Assembly (NCBI RefSeq): GCF_013114835.1
Contig: NZ_JAAVLW010000012.1
Span: 1 to 64,000 of the forward strand
Origin: Bradyrhizobium archetypum
GTDB lineage: Bacteria > Pseudomonadota > Alphaproteobacteria > Rhizobiales > Xanthobacteraceae
Direction: 5' to 3'
Length of the DNA: 64,000 bases
Position numbers and translations under genes: made by a program. Positions 26,347-34,635 of the stretch are shown piece by piece. Every line of letters starts with the position of its first letter. Position 1 is the stretch's first letter. The notes beneath the pieces were generated by a model that searched no databases, had not been told where the DNA came from, and saw only the letters and a list, made by a program, of their open reading frames with translations.

Positions 26347-26377
26347 ATCAACTCGCGTTACCCCAATCAACTCGCGT
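26347..26377. promoter_or_regulatory. Direct repeat in divergent promoter region
   Basis: ATCAACTCGCGT occurs at 26347-26358 and 26366-26377, start points 19 bp apart (about two helical turns). It lies between the divergent small gene (start 26314) and the cyclase gene (start 26606), so it could be a tandem operator. Confidence 0.35.
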
Positions 26378-26605
26378 GCTCACGACATGTTAATCGAAGG
26401 CCCGGCGGCCGCCAACCGAAATCGCAAACGATGACGGCATGGTTGTGTTGCCCCGGGGCGGGGCTGGCGCCCTTTTTTTGATCTGGGCAAGTTTGCCTGA
26501 CCGAGCAGGTGATTGTCCGATTGTCAGCCATCGCCAGCGCGTGTGGCTTGCTGGTGCTGCCCCAGCGGGATACAACCTGTCACTGGCTTGCCCGTGGGGA
26601 CTCGC

Positions 26606-29600
26606 ATGATCTGCGTACGCTGTAGGGCTTCCGCCGAGGAAGGTAAGAAATTCTGCGGGGAGTGTGGAGCGCCGCTGCCTTGGCAGTGCCGGATTTGCGG
26701 TTCGGAAAACGCGCCCGACAAGCGATTCTGTGGCAATTGCGGCACTGCCTCGGCGGACGTAGCGTCCGAGCTGCCGGTGGTCGCCTCGCCCGATATTGGC
26801 CTGGAGCGACGTCATATAACTATCATGTTTGTCGATCTGGTCGGGTCGACGCTATTGGGCAGGCGGCTGGATCCCGAGGATCTGAGGCACGTCATTGCCG
26901 CTTTCAACAATGCCGTTACAGGCGCGATCAAGCAGTTCGACGGCTTTGTCGCTCGCTATATGGGCGATGGCGTTCTTGCATATTTCGGTTATCCCCACGC
27001 GCACGAGGCCGACGCGGAGCGCGCGATCAGCGCGGGACTTGCAGTCGTCAGCGCGATTGGCGGTCTGCCCAGCGCGGCCGGCCCTGCCGGTACTTTGAGT
27101 GCACGGGTTGGAATCGCCAGTGGTCTAGTCGTTATCGGCGATCTTATCGGCACCGGCGCGTCGCGGGAGGCAGCGGCAATCGGCGATACTCCCAATCTCG
27201 CGGCCCGCCTCCAGTCGGCTGCAGAACCCGGCACAGTTCTCATTTCCGAGTCAACCAAGCGTCTCGCCGGTGGCTTGTTCGAGTACCAACAGTTCAATGC
27301 AGGAATGCTGAAAGGCCGGCCGCCTGGAGAGCCCGCTTGGCTCGTGCTAGGCCAAAGCTCGATTGACAGTCGCTTCGAGGCGCTACATCCGTGGCAGCTT
27401 CGACTGGTCGGCCGTGACGAAGAAGTCGAGTTACTTCGGCGACGATGGGAACAGGTCAATAGTGGTGAAGGACGGGTCGTATTCATCTGCGGCGACCCCG
27501 GAATAGGAAAGTCGCGCCTGGCCACCTCGCTGGAGCAGATGGTCCGCGAGGCCGAACACCTCAGTTTTCGGCTTTCCTGCTCGCCGCTGCACCAGCACAC
27601 ACCGCTATATCCGATTATCCGCCAGCTAAAGCGCGTCGCAAACTTTCAGCGCGCCGACTCTCCCGAGACGAAGCGCGACAAGCTCAAGCGCTCTCTGGCT
27701 GCTGATGCCTCGCCCGAAGACATCATGCACTTCGCTGACCTGCTCTCGATTCCCGATATTGGAGGGCAGCCGACTACCGTCGTACCCCCGCCGACAAAGA
27801 AAGAAATGACATTCGCCGCGATACTCCGCCAATTTGAAAGTCTGGCCCGACAGTCGCCGATCGCGTTGATCTTCGAGGACCTGCATTGGGCCGACCCCAC
27901 GACGCTCGATTTGTTGGTGCGGTTGGTAGAGCTGGCCGAGCATGCCCCGATACTGCTCGTCATCACATCGCGTCGCGTGGACCTTCATCCAGTGTGGTCG
28001 TCACGCCCGCACGTCACGGTTCGCCTGCTGAACGCGCTCAATCGTCGGCTGGCGGCCGCGCTTGTCAAGGAAGTTGCCGGCAACCAGCACCTGCCTCAAG
28101 AGGTCGTCGATCGCATCGTGACCAACTCGGACGGCGTGCCACTTTTCATCGAGGAGCTGACCAGGTTGGTGCTGGAAAGAGACCAGGAACAGAAAGACAA
28201 TTTGGATAATTCGGCGGATGGGCAGTTCACCTTTGGCACCGTGCCGACATCGCTGCATGCTTCTCTCATGAGTCGGCTTGACCGGCTTCCAGTTGGAAAG
28301 GAGATCGCCCAGACCGGCTCCGTCGTCGGGCGGGAATTTTCCTTTGATATGCTTCAAACGATTTCCGGCAAGCCCTCTGTCCAAATTGAGGACTCGCTGA
28401 GGGAATTGGTGGAGGCCCAACTGATTATTCCACACGGGCAACCGCCCGAGGCCGTCTACGTCTTCAAGCACGCCCTGGTGCAGGAAGCCGCTTACGCATC
28501 GCTTTTGCGTGAGCGACGCTCTGCCATTCATCGGAAGCTTGCAGAGGTTCTCGAGAAGGATCCTGCCAATCTCGAAGCGGCGCACCCGCAGCTAACGGCC
28601 TGGCATTTCGCCGAAGCCGGCATGCCCGACAAGGCTGTGACACACTATCTGAAGGCGGCGGATCAGGCCACTGGGCGTTTTGCCCTCGCAGAGATGGTGA
28701 GTCATCTCCGCAACGCTCTGCGTCAGCTTGAGCTCCTGCCCGATTCGATCGACAGGCGCCGTCGCGAACTCCCGATACAAGTCGCGCTCGGACGCGCACT
28801 GATCGATCACGAAGGCTCAGGCAGCGAGGAGGTCCGCACGACATTCGAGTACGCGCTCCGACTCTGTCTCGAGCTCGATGATACCAATGAGATGATTCGC
28901 GTACACGACGGGCTGGTCAATTTCCATTTCACGCATTCAGCTTTCGATGCAATACTTCGGTACTCCGAGGAGTTGCTCGAAGCCGGCCACAGAGCGGGCA
29001 GTCGGCAGGCTCGACTGATCGCCAAGCGTTCGAGCGGATTCGCGCATTTGCTTTCGGGTCGATTTGCAATGGCGAACGACGACCTGAGATCGTTCCTCGA
29101 CATGTACGACGCTACACGCGACGGGCCGGAGGCGGCGCTAACAACACGCGATCCAAAGGTCTCTGTCTGCACCATTCTCGGAATCTGTCTCACTGCGATG
29201 GGCTATCCAGATTCGGGTGCGGCCATGAGCGCCGAAGGGGTAGAGCATGCCGAGATGCTGAATCACCAGGTCAGCTTAATTCTCGGACTGCGGCGCGCGT
29301 GCGTGCAACGCATCATGCAAAGGGACGACGAAGGCGTACGCGATCTTGCCGATCGAATTTTCAAGATCACGTCGGAATACGAAACGTTCAAGGGCGCACG
29401 CGATGGCATCATTCTCCACTGCTGGGGACAATTTCACGCCAATCGCGATCCCTCCCTTCTCGATACGATGCAGGCGACGATCGAACATTTCGACAATACA
29501 AAGCACTGGGCGATGCTGCCGTTCTTCATGACCTCCGCAGCAGAGTTGCGAGGCCAGGTCGGCGATCGTGCCGGCGCTGCGGCTTTGCTCGATCGGGCGT

Positions 29601-29911
29601 CCCAGCTCGTCGAAAATACCGGAGAGGAATGGTGTGCCGCGGAAATTACCCGCCTACGGGCACTCTTCAGCGCGCGCGACGAGGACGAGAAACTGACATT
29701 GCTGCAGGCCAGCCTTGGGATGGCGACATCCCAGGGGGCAATGCTCTGGCAATTGCGAACTGCAACAAGCTTGGGAGAGCTATGGCGGAAAAAAGGAGAT
29801 AAGGACCGCGCGCATGCGCTGCTTGCGCCGATCTGTGGTTGGTTTATGGAAGGCGCGAACATGCGCGATTTGATTTCCGCCCGTAGCTTGCTCGCCCTGC
29901 TCGGCAAGTGA
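26606..29911 (+). CDS. Adenylate cyclase-AAA ATPase-repeat regulator
   Basis: An 1101-residue multidomain protein. Two zinc ribbons come first (Cys3/6/17/20 and Cys28/31/42/45). A class III nucleotide cyclase domain follows (about 68-245) with metal Asp77 in 'IMFVDLVGST' and Asp121 in 'YMGDGVLAYFGYP'. Then an AAA/STAND-type ATPase with 'VGRDEEVELL', Walker A 'GDPGIGKS' (296-303) and 'ALIFEDLHWADPTTLDLL', and a long alpha-helical TPR-like C-terminus. Rhizobial genomes carry many such proteins; the input signal is unknown. The start is the ATG at 26606, which begins the zinc ribbon and follows GGGGA; upstream residues in frame are not conserved in character. Located in the candidate island. Confidence 0.88.
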   Translation: MICVRCRASAEEGKKFCGECGAPLPWQCRICGSENAPDKRFCGNCGTASADVASELPVVASPDIGLERRHITIMFVDLVGSTLLGRRLDPEDLRHVIAAFNNAVTGAIKQFDGFVARYMGDGVLAYFGYPHAHEADAERAISAGLAVVSAIGGLPSAAGPAGTLSARVGIASGLVVIGDLIGTGASREAAAIGDTPNLAARLQSAAEPGTVLISESTKRLAGGLFEYQQFNAGMLKGRPPGEPAWLVLGQSSIDSRFEALHPWQLRLVGRDEEVELLRRRWEQVNSGEGRVVFICGDPGIGKSRLATSLEQMVREAEHLSFRLSCSPLHQHTPLYPIIRQLKRVANFQRADSPETKRDKLKRSLAADASPEDIMHFADLLSIPDIGGQPTTVVPPPTKKEMTFAAILRQFESLARQSPIALIFEDLHWADPTTLDLLVRLVELAEHAPILLVITSRRVDLHPVWSSRPHVTVRLLNALNRRLAAALVKEVAGNQHLPQEVVDRIVTNSDGVPLFIEELTRLVLERDQEQKDNLDNSADGQFTFGTVPTSLHASLMSRLDRLPVGKEIAQTGSVVGREFSFDMLQTISGKPSVQIEDSLRELVEAQLIIPHGQPPEAVYVFKHALVQEAAYASLLRERRSAIHRKLAEVLEKDPANLEAAHPQLTAWHFAEAGMPDKAVTHYLKAADQATGRFALAEMVSHLRNALRQLELLPDSIDRRRRELPIQVALGRALIDHEGSGSEEVRTTFEYALRLCLELDDTNEMIRVHDGLVNFHFTHSAFDAILRYSEELLEAGHRAGSRQARLIAKRSSGFAHLLSGRFAMANDDLRSFLDMYDATRDGPEAALTTRDPKVSVCTILGICLTAMGYPDSGAAMSAEGVEHAEMLNHQVSLILGLRRACVQRIMQRDDEGVRDLADRIFKITSEYETFKGARDGIILHCWGQFHANRDPSLLDTMQATIEHFDNTKHWAMLPFFMTSAAELRGQVGDRAGAAALLDRASQLVENTGEEWCAAEITRLRALFSARDEDEKLTLLQASLGMATSQGAMLWQLRTATSLGELWRKKGDKDRAHALLAPICGWFMEGANMRDLISARSLLALLGK

Positions 29912-29934
29912 TCTGTCGAGGTGGTAGTCAGATT

Positions 29935-30915
29935 CTACTCGATGGACACTCCGGCAAACTCGACGGCTTTGCGCCACCTCTCCACGTCGTCGCTGACAAA
30001 TTCGCCGAACTCTCGCGAGCTCATCGGCATTGGCAGGCCTTGAAGCGCTTCGAACCGCGCCAGCACACCAGGATCTGCCAGTGCGGCGTTGACCGCCTTG
30101 TTAAGCACGTCGATGATCTCGGGCGGCGTGCCTTTCGGCGCGAATATGCCGTACCAGATGCTAGCTTCGAACCCAGGAACGGTCTCGGCTATTGCGGGAA
30201 TGTCCGGCAGCGACGGCCAACGCGTCGGTGTGGTCACCCCGAGCCCGCGCAACCTGCCCGACCGCACGGCTTCGATTACTCCCGTGATGTTATCGAACAA
30301 CACATGCACTTTGCCCGTCATCAGGTCCGGATAGGCGGCTGCTGCGCCTCGGTAAGGTACATGGACCATGTCGATCTTAGTCATTGCCTTGAACAACTCG
30401 CCGGACAAATGTACCGAGGTACCGTATCCCGAGGAGGCCATCGACAATTTACCGGGATTTGCCTTGGCGTAGTCTATGAACTCCTGGACCGTCGTCACAG
30501 TCAGCGATGGTGGCACCACCATCATATTGGGGAAGCGCATAATGCCGGCGACGGGCGTCGTATCACGCTGAAAGTTGAACGGAAGCCTCTTGTAGGCTGA
30601 CATGCTGATGGTGCTGTTCGAGCCAGTGAACAAAAGCGTGTAGCCGTCCGGCGCCGAATTGATAACCGCTTCGTTCGCCAGATTTCCACCCATGCCGGTT
30701 CGATTTTCGACGACGAATCGCTGAGCGAGTTGCTCCGACAGCTTGTCTGCCACGATCCGCGCGACCGCGTCCGTGCCGCCACCGGCCGCTAGGCCGACGA
30801 GCAGGCGCACCGGTCGCACAGGATACTCGACAGCTTGCATTGTGCGCGGAAGCAACGCAACCAGGCCGAGCACGAGAACGAGGAAATATCCGATATTGGA
30901 GTGCGCGTGCTTCAT
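29935..30915 (-). CDS. Tripartite tricarboxylate transporter receptor (Bug family)
   Basis: A 326-residue periplasmic solute-binding protein with a signal peptide (about 1-28, 'YFLVLVLGLVALLPRTMQA'). Bug family signatures: 'YPVRPVRLLVGLAAGGGTDAVARIVADKL' at the N-terminus, 'NRTGMGGNLANEAV', 'DGYTLLFTGSNS' and 'VPYRGAAAAYPDLMTGKVHVLFD'. The ligand is probably a small carboxylic acid. No TctA/TctB membrane genes lie nearby, as is usual for these expanded orphan receptors. The ATG at 30915 has GGAGGA just before it. It converges with the cyclase gene and is the last gene before the tRNA. Confidence 0.9.
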   Translation of the reverse strand: MKHAHSNIGYFLVLVLGLVALLPRTMQAVEYPVRPVRLLVGLAAGGGTDAVARIVADKLSEQLAQRFVVENRTGMGGNLANEAVINSAPDGYTLLFTGSNSTISMSAYKRLPFNFQRDTTPVAGIMRFPNMMVVPPSLTVTTVQEFIDYAKANPGKLSMASSGYGTSVHLSGELFKAMTKIDMVHVPYRGAAAAYPDLMTGKVHVLFDNITGVIEAVRSGRLRGLGVTTPTRWPSLPDIPAIAETVPGFEASIWYGIFAPKGTPPEIIDVLNKAVNAALADPGVLARFEALQGLPMPMSSREFGEFVSDDVERWRKAVEFAGVSIE

Positions 30916-31205
30916 CTTCCTCCAGCCTGTGGCGCAGCCTGGCAAAATGGGCAACAAGCAGAGCGTCGTCGAGAAGGGTAGCAGCATGAAGCTTGTCGCT
31001 AGCAACCCTAGGCCGCCGGCGCCAACGGGCGCAAGATCAAGTTCAGGATCGACACGATGAGCCAACGTGGATACTGGCGCGACACAGCCCTATCGTGTCG
31101 GCCAAGATGGCTGTCATGCATGCGCGCATTGAGCGGCATTGCTTTTCCCGAGATGCGCGGCCAGCCTTCTTTCGATCTACGAAGGCGCCGGACACACGGC
31201 GCCAC

Positions 31206-31295
31206 TGGCGGAGAGGGAGGGATTCGAACCCCCGATAGGCTTGCACCTATGCCGCATTTCGAGTGCGGTGCATTCAACCACTCTGCCACCTCTCC
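31206..31295 (-). tRNA. tRNA-Ser (anticodon CGA)
   Basis: Cloverleaf with acceptor arms GGAGAGG and CCTCTCC, discriminator G and encoded CCA. The anticodon stem CCGCA/TGCGG encloses loop CTCGAAA, anticodon CGA at 31259-31261. A long variable arm and a T-arm with GTTCGAATC confirm a class II serine tRNA, reading UCG codons. Its 3' end is repeated at 21139, so it appears to have been an integration site. Confidence 0.95.
31207..31224 (+). repeat. Candidate attachment site (right), inside tRNA-Ser 3' end
   Basis: The 18 bp GGCGGAGAGGGAGGGATT within the tRNA gene, identical and in direct orientation to 21139-21156. It keeps the tRNA intact, as expected when an element inserts at a tRNA 3' end. 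Confidence 0.6.
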
Positions 31296-31433
31296 AGGCG
31301 CCAAGGGGGCGGATTCGGCCCCGCGGTCGGGGCGTGTTCTAGGCGAGGAAGCCGGGGCAGACAAGGCGCAAGCGCGGAGAAATTCGCCCCCAAACGGCGA
31401 ACCCGAGGGATTTCAGGAAAAAGGGATTTCGGG

Positions 31434-31479
31434 AAAAAAATGGGTGGGACCGCCAGACGCGACAAAAACCGGCGGTCCC
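31434..31479 (-). terminator. Probable terminator downstream of the ROK gene
   Basis: Inverted repeat GGGACCGCC (31446-31454) and GGCGGTCCC (31471-31479) with a 16-nt loop. On the minus strand it runs into ACCCATTTTTTT. It lies 158 bp after the ROK stop, the nearest minus-strand gene. The remaining 31296-31636 region shows no gene. Confidence 0.55.
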
Positions 31480-31636
31480 GTGCCGCTGCTTTGAAATTCT
31501 GGCCGGGAAGTGCGGCTTCGCCGGCCAGCCGGAGCGACACGGCCGACGGTAGCAACGGCCGCGGAAACAGCAACGCGAAGTGGGTTTTAACCTAACCAGT
31601 CAACCTTACTACCCGCGCCAAAGGTTAATCCAAGTG

Positions 31637-32788
31637 CTAATCTTTGGCTTTCCTCGCCTTCTTCTCGTCCTTGCCATTGTCCTTGCGCCGGTTGGTGAAG
31701 CGGGCGTTGCCAAGGCCGGTACCGATGGTCAATACGCCCCAGCGCTCGACATCCTGCATGAAGGGAACTTCGGAAAGGCCCTGCACCACGCCGTCATTAT
31801 GCATCAGCACGGCGGTGTCATGCTCGCCGATCTGCGGGATCGCTTCCACCAGGCTTGCCGGCAGATTAAACTTCGAGCTTTCCCAATTGCCGGGCAGGTT
31901 CTGCGCGCCCTTTTCGATCGAGCCGTCCTCCTCGATCACGCCGGGACAGGCGATGCCGATGAACGGCGCCAGCTTCAGGCCGTCGCTTTCCGCCGTGGCG
32001 ATCAGATCCTTCAGCATCTTCACCAGCCGCTTGACTGCGGCTTCGCGCGTCGGCTCATCATCGGCATGCCGCCACAGCTCGGACTGCCAGACGTCGGCCT
32101 TGGATAGATCGGGCGCCTTCTTCCAACGCGTTTCTACGACACCGCATCGGATGTTGGTGCCGCCGATGTCGACCGCGAGGATGCTGTCGTGGCCCTCGAA
32201 GATCCATGACGGCGCCAGATGTAGCGTGCCGATCAAGCCGGCGTCATCGGGATGAAAGCGGATCGGCAGCAGATCGACCTCGAACCCTTCCGCCTTGAGG
32301 ATGATGTCGGTGCGGGCAATCGCGAGTTCGCCGACCCGGCTCTGCCGAAAACCGCCGCCAACCACGATGCGCTCGGTATCTTCCCATGCCTTGGTCTTGA
32401 GAAACCGCTGCGTCACATACGCCAGTTCCTGGGCAAATTCCTCGATCGCGCCGTGCACGAGCGCGGCGGCGGTGACATCGGCGCCGATCAGCGCCTCGTC
32501 GAGGTCGCCCTTGGCGATTTCGCCGGCCGATTTTTTGCCCAGTGGATCGTCGCCGTTCTTCCTCAGCGGCTTGCGCAAGCCGTCCAGTATCTTGCGAAAA
32601 GCCCCTTTGCTGGCACGATCGCCGAGAAAGCCCTCGTCGTCTTTCAGTTCCACGTTGAAACTGTCAACGTCGACCGACGGCAAGCGGGTGGCCCCGTGCC
32701 GGGCGATGCCCGTGGTCGCGATGATGTCTTCTGCCATATTGCCCAAGCCCTGCCGGATCTCGCTGGCGACAACGGGCGGGGAACTCAT
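31637..32788 (-). CDS. ROK-family sugar kinase-like protein, halves in swapped order
   Basis: A 383-residue protein with ROK kinase motifs in unusual order. Residues 138-190 match the C-terminal lobe end of ROK proteins ('ERIVVGGGFRQSRVGELA' and 'DDAGLIGTLHLA'). Only then comes the phosphate-binding 'ILAVDIGGTNIRCGVVE' (203-219), which normally begins a ROK protein, followed by 'GIACPGVIEEDGSIEKGAQNLPGNW', catalytic Asp332 in 'HNDGVVQGLSE' and 'GVLTIGTGLGNA' (351-362) near the end. The CxCGxxGC zinc motif is absent. It is thus apparently a circular permutant. The sugar is unknown. The start may be 32788 (used) or the ATG at 32737. Confidence 0.8.
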   Translation of the reverse strand: MSSPPVVASEIRQGLGNMAEDIIATTGIARHGATRLPSVDVDSFNVELKDDEGFLGDRASKGAFRKILDGLRKPLRKNGDDPLGKKSAGEIAKGDLDEALIGADVTAAALVHGAIEEFAQELAYVTQRFLKTKAWEDTERIVVGGGFRQSRVGELAIARTDIILKAEGFEVDLLPIRFHPDDAGLIGTLHLAPSWIFEGHDSILAVDIGGTNIRCGVVETRWKKAPDLSKADVWQSELWRHADDEPTREAAVKRLVKMLKDLIATAESDGLKLAPFIGIACPGVIEEDGSIEKGAQNLPGNWESSKFNLPASLVEAIPQIGEHDTAVLMHNDGVVQGLSEVPFMQDVERWGVLTIGTGLGNARFTNRRKDNGKDEKKARKAKD

Positions 32789-32807
32789 TGGTTTCAAACG
32801 AGGCGGG

Positions 32808-32873
32808 TGGCGAATGGCGAATGGGGGCGGCAAATTGGGGGCGCTATTCGCCATTCGCTACTCGCTATTCGCC
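32808..32873. repeat. Heptad-type inverted repeat, copy 1
   Basis: Left arm has GGCGAAT units (32809-32823), right arm has ATTCGCC/ACTCGCT units (32844-32873). The arms can pair into an imperfect hairpin. A second element of the same build lies at 51094-51170 inside the atp operon; both share TATTCGCCATTCGC or close variants. Lies in the 335-bp gap before rplU, which otherwise holds only that gene's promoter and leader. Confidence 0.6.
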
Positions 32874-33123
32874 GTTTCCGGCCAAATCCTTCACTTTTGG
32901 CCGGTTTTCCGGCCGTTTCGCCTTGACTCACGGCGTTCTGCGGCTATAAGTCCCCGCATCCGGCGCGGGATTTCTCGCGCCGCTTGTTTTTGCGTGAATT
33001 CTGAGGGGCCTGCTCCCCGGCCGCGCGAAAATCGTACCCACAACGACTGACCAAAAAGCCGACCCGGACAGCCCTTTCGGGAATACGTCCGAGGCCGGGA
33101 TCGAACACGAAGGAAAAAAAACG

Positions 33124-33495
33124 ATGTTCGCAGTCATCAAAACCGGCGGCCGGCAGTACCGCGTCGTTCCGAATGATGTGCTCGAGATAGGCAAGATCGC
33201 CGGCGAAGTCGGCACGATCGTGCAGCTTGGTGAAGTCCTGGTCGTCGGCGGTGACACGCCGGTGCTGGGCACCCCGACGGTGGCAGGCGCTTCCGTTGCG
33301 GCCGAGGTGCTGGACCACAAGCGCGGCCCCAAGGTGATCGCGTTCAAAAAGCGTCGCCGCAAGAATTCGCGCCGCAAGCGCGGCTATCGCGACGAGATCA
33401 CGGTGCTCCGCGTCACCGAGATCCTGACCGATAACGCCAAACCTTCGATCGGCCCGCGGCCGAAGAAGGAAAAGGTCGCCGCATCAGCCGCATAG
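33124..33495 (+). CDS. rplU: 50S ribosomal protein L21
   Basis: A 123-residue large-subunit protein that binds 23S rRNA. The start 'MFAVIKTGGRQYRVVPNDVLEI' and the basic loop 'HKRGPKVIAFKKRRRKNSRRKRGYRDEIT' are diagnostic. The C-terminus has an alphaproteobacterial Lys/Ala extension. It is followed 112 bp later by rpmA, the near-universal pairing. A 180-bp leader with GC-rich hairpins ('CCGCATCCGGCGCGG') precedes it and may take part in control of ribosomal protein synthesis (inference). Confidence 0.97.
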   Translation: MFAVIKTGGRQYRVVPNDVLEIGKIAGEVGTIVQLGEVLVVGGDTPVLGTPTVAGASVAAEVLDHKRGPKVIAFKKRRRKNSRRKRGYRDEITVLRVTEILTDNAKPSIGPRPKKEKVAASAA

Positions 33496-33607
33496 GCCTA
33501 GAGCGGCAAGAAGTGATGCGCTTCGACGAAAAGTTGAAGCGCGATAAAAGTGAAATGATTCCGTCAAGGAATTGATCTAGAGATAATAGCGAAGTCGGAG
33601 ACGGGCC

Positions 33608-33877
33608 ATGGCTCACAAAAAAGCAGGCGGTTCATCGCGAAACGGTCGCGATTCAAAGGGCAAGCGCCTCGGCATCAAGGCCTTCGGCGGCGAACACGTG
33701 ATTCCCGGCAACATTATCGCGCGTCAGCGCGGCACCACTTGGCATCCCGGCCTTAATGTCGGCATGGGCACCGACCATACTCTCTTTGCCAAGGTCGAAG
33801 GTCACGTCGAGTTCCGTGCAAAAACCAATGGTCGCACTTTCGTATCGGTAGTCCCGATGACGGAGGCGGCTGAGTAG
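33608..33877 (+). CDS. rpmA: 50S ribosomal protein L27
   Basis: An 89-residue ribosomal protein whose flexible N-terminus reaches the peptidyl transferase centre. 'MAHKKAGGSSRNGRDSKGKRLGIK' and 'GNIIARQRGTTWHPG' are characteristic. The N-terminus begins directly at the functional 'AHKKAGGS' sequence with no Firmicutes-type cleavable extension. Cotranscribed with rplU; a strong terminator follows at 33939. Confidence 0.97.
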   Translation: MAHKKAGGSSRNGRDSKGKRLGIKAFGGEHVIPGNIIARQRGTTWHPGLNVGMGTDHTLFAKVEGHVEFRAKTNGRTFVSVVPMTEAAE

Positions 33878-33938
33878 ACGGTGGATACACTTGAGTCCGC
33901 CGGATCCTGTTGAACCGGCGGAGTCGAAATGGGCTCCA

Positions 33939-33967
33939 GGGGAGGCGGGAAACCGGCCTCCCCTTTT
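33939..33967 (+). terminator. Rho-independent terminator of rplU-rpmA
   Basis: Arms GGGGAGGC (33939-33946) and GCCTCCCC (33956-33963) followed by TTTTCATTTT. It lies 61 bp past the rpmA stop. Another hairpin (CCGCCGG/CCGGCGG) precedes it. Its position also argues that the acetyltransferase starts after it, at 34001. Confidence 0.85.
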
Positions 33968-34000
33968 CATTTTGCGCATTTTCGCAATCAGGAGCCCGAC

Positions 34001-34603
34001 ATGTTGCAGGACATCCCGATCCAGACCTCGTCCTTGCGTCAGCCGAGTAGCTGCGTCCTCGAGACGGAACGGCTGACATTGCGCCGGCCGACGCTCGCGG
34101 ACGTAAAAGCGATTGCGCACCTCGCCAATGATCGCCGCATTGCAGAGAATACCCGCCGGCTGCCGCACCCCTATCTGCAGAATCATGCGATCGAATTCGT
34201 GCGCGCAAAGGCTGCCGACAACAGCGAGACGGTGTTTCTGATCGAACACAATTATTCGCCGATCGGCATGGTCGGCATCGACCGTAGCAAGCCGGACATG
34301 CCGGAGCTTGGCTACTGGCTCGGTGTGGCGCATTGGGGCCAGGGTTTCGGCACCGAAGCCGCGCGCGCCGTGATCGATTTCTTCTTCGAGGAATTCGATG
34401 CCGAGCATCTTATTTCGGGCGCCCGCGTTGCCAACCCGGCATCGCGGAACATCCTCGAGAAATGCGGCTTCCAGTGGTACGGAGTCGAGTTGCACCGCTT
34501 CGAGGCGCTGGGATCCTCCACCCCGGTCGACCGCTTCCGCCTGACGCGCGGCGTGTGGGCTTCGTTGAAGAACTGGGGGAGCTCGACACGAAGGGGACGG
34601 TAG
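34001..34603 (+). CDS. GNAT N-acetyltransferase, RimJ/RimL-like
   Basis: A 200-residue acetyl-CoA-dependent transferase. 'LETERLTLRRPTLADVKAIAHLAND' is the typical RimJ/RimL opening, and 'LGYWLGVAHWGQGFGTEAARAVIDFFFEE' is the acetyl-CoA-binding motif A, followed by 'ARVANPASRNILEKCGFQ'. Targets in this group are protein N-termini or small molecules; no specific target can be named. AGGAG lies 6 nt before the ATG at 34001, and the terminator just upstream rules out the earlier in-frame start. Often found next to rpmA and obgE in this lineage. Confidence 0.88.
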   Translation: MLQDIPIQTSSLRQPSSCVLETERLTLRRPTLADVKAIAHLANDRRIAENTRRLPHPYLQNHAIEFVRAKAADNSETVFLIEHNYSPIGMVGIDRSKPDMPELGYWLGVAHWGQGFGTEAARAVIDFFFEEFDAEHLISGARVANPASRNILEKCGFQWYGVELHRFEALGSSTPVDRFRLTRGVWASLKNWGSSTRRGR

Positions 34604-34608
34604 TTCGT

Positions 34609-34630
34609 ACCCTCCCCTGCAGGGGAGGGT
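34609..34630. repeat. REP-like perfect 22-bp palindrome
   Basis: A perfect palindrome whose half is ACCCTCCCCTG. It falls between the converging acetyltransferase and DMT transporter genes. Two nearly identical copies lie at 56979 and 57115. It is a member of the intergenic repeat family of this genome and may also act as a bidirectional transcription stop. Confidence 0.7.
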
Positions 34631-34635
34631 AAGCT

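Larger units (their letters stand above)
21157..31206. mobile_element. Candidate tRNA-Ser-associated genomic island, no integrase
   Basis: About 10 kb bounded by an 18-bp direct repeat of the tRNA-Ser(CGA) 3' end; the intact tRNA is at the right end with its 3' end facing the segment, the geometry left by tRNA-targeted integrases. Contents: HExxxH protease, methyltransferase, small protein plus P-loop protein, cyclase-ATPase-repeat regulator, Bug receptor. Sampled lines have about 52-55% GC against roughly 65-70% in flanking housekeeping genes. No integrase, excisionase or transfer gene is visible, so it would be a fixed, decayed or non-autonomous island. Chance repeat in purine-rich DNA is the alternative. 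Confidence 0.5.
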
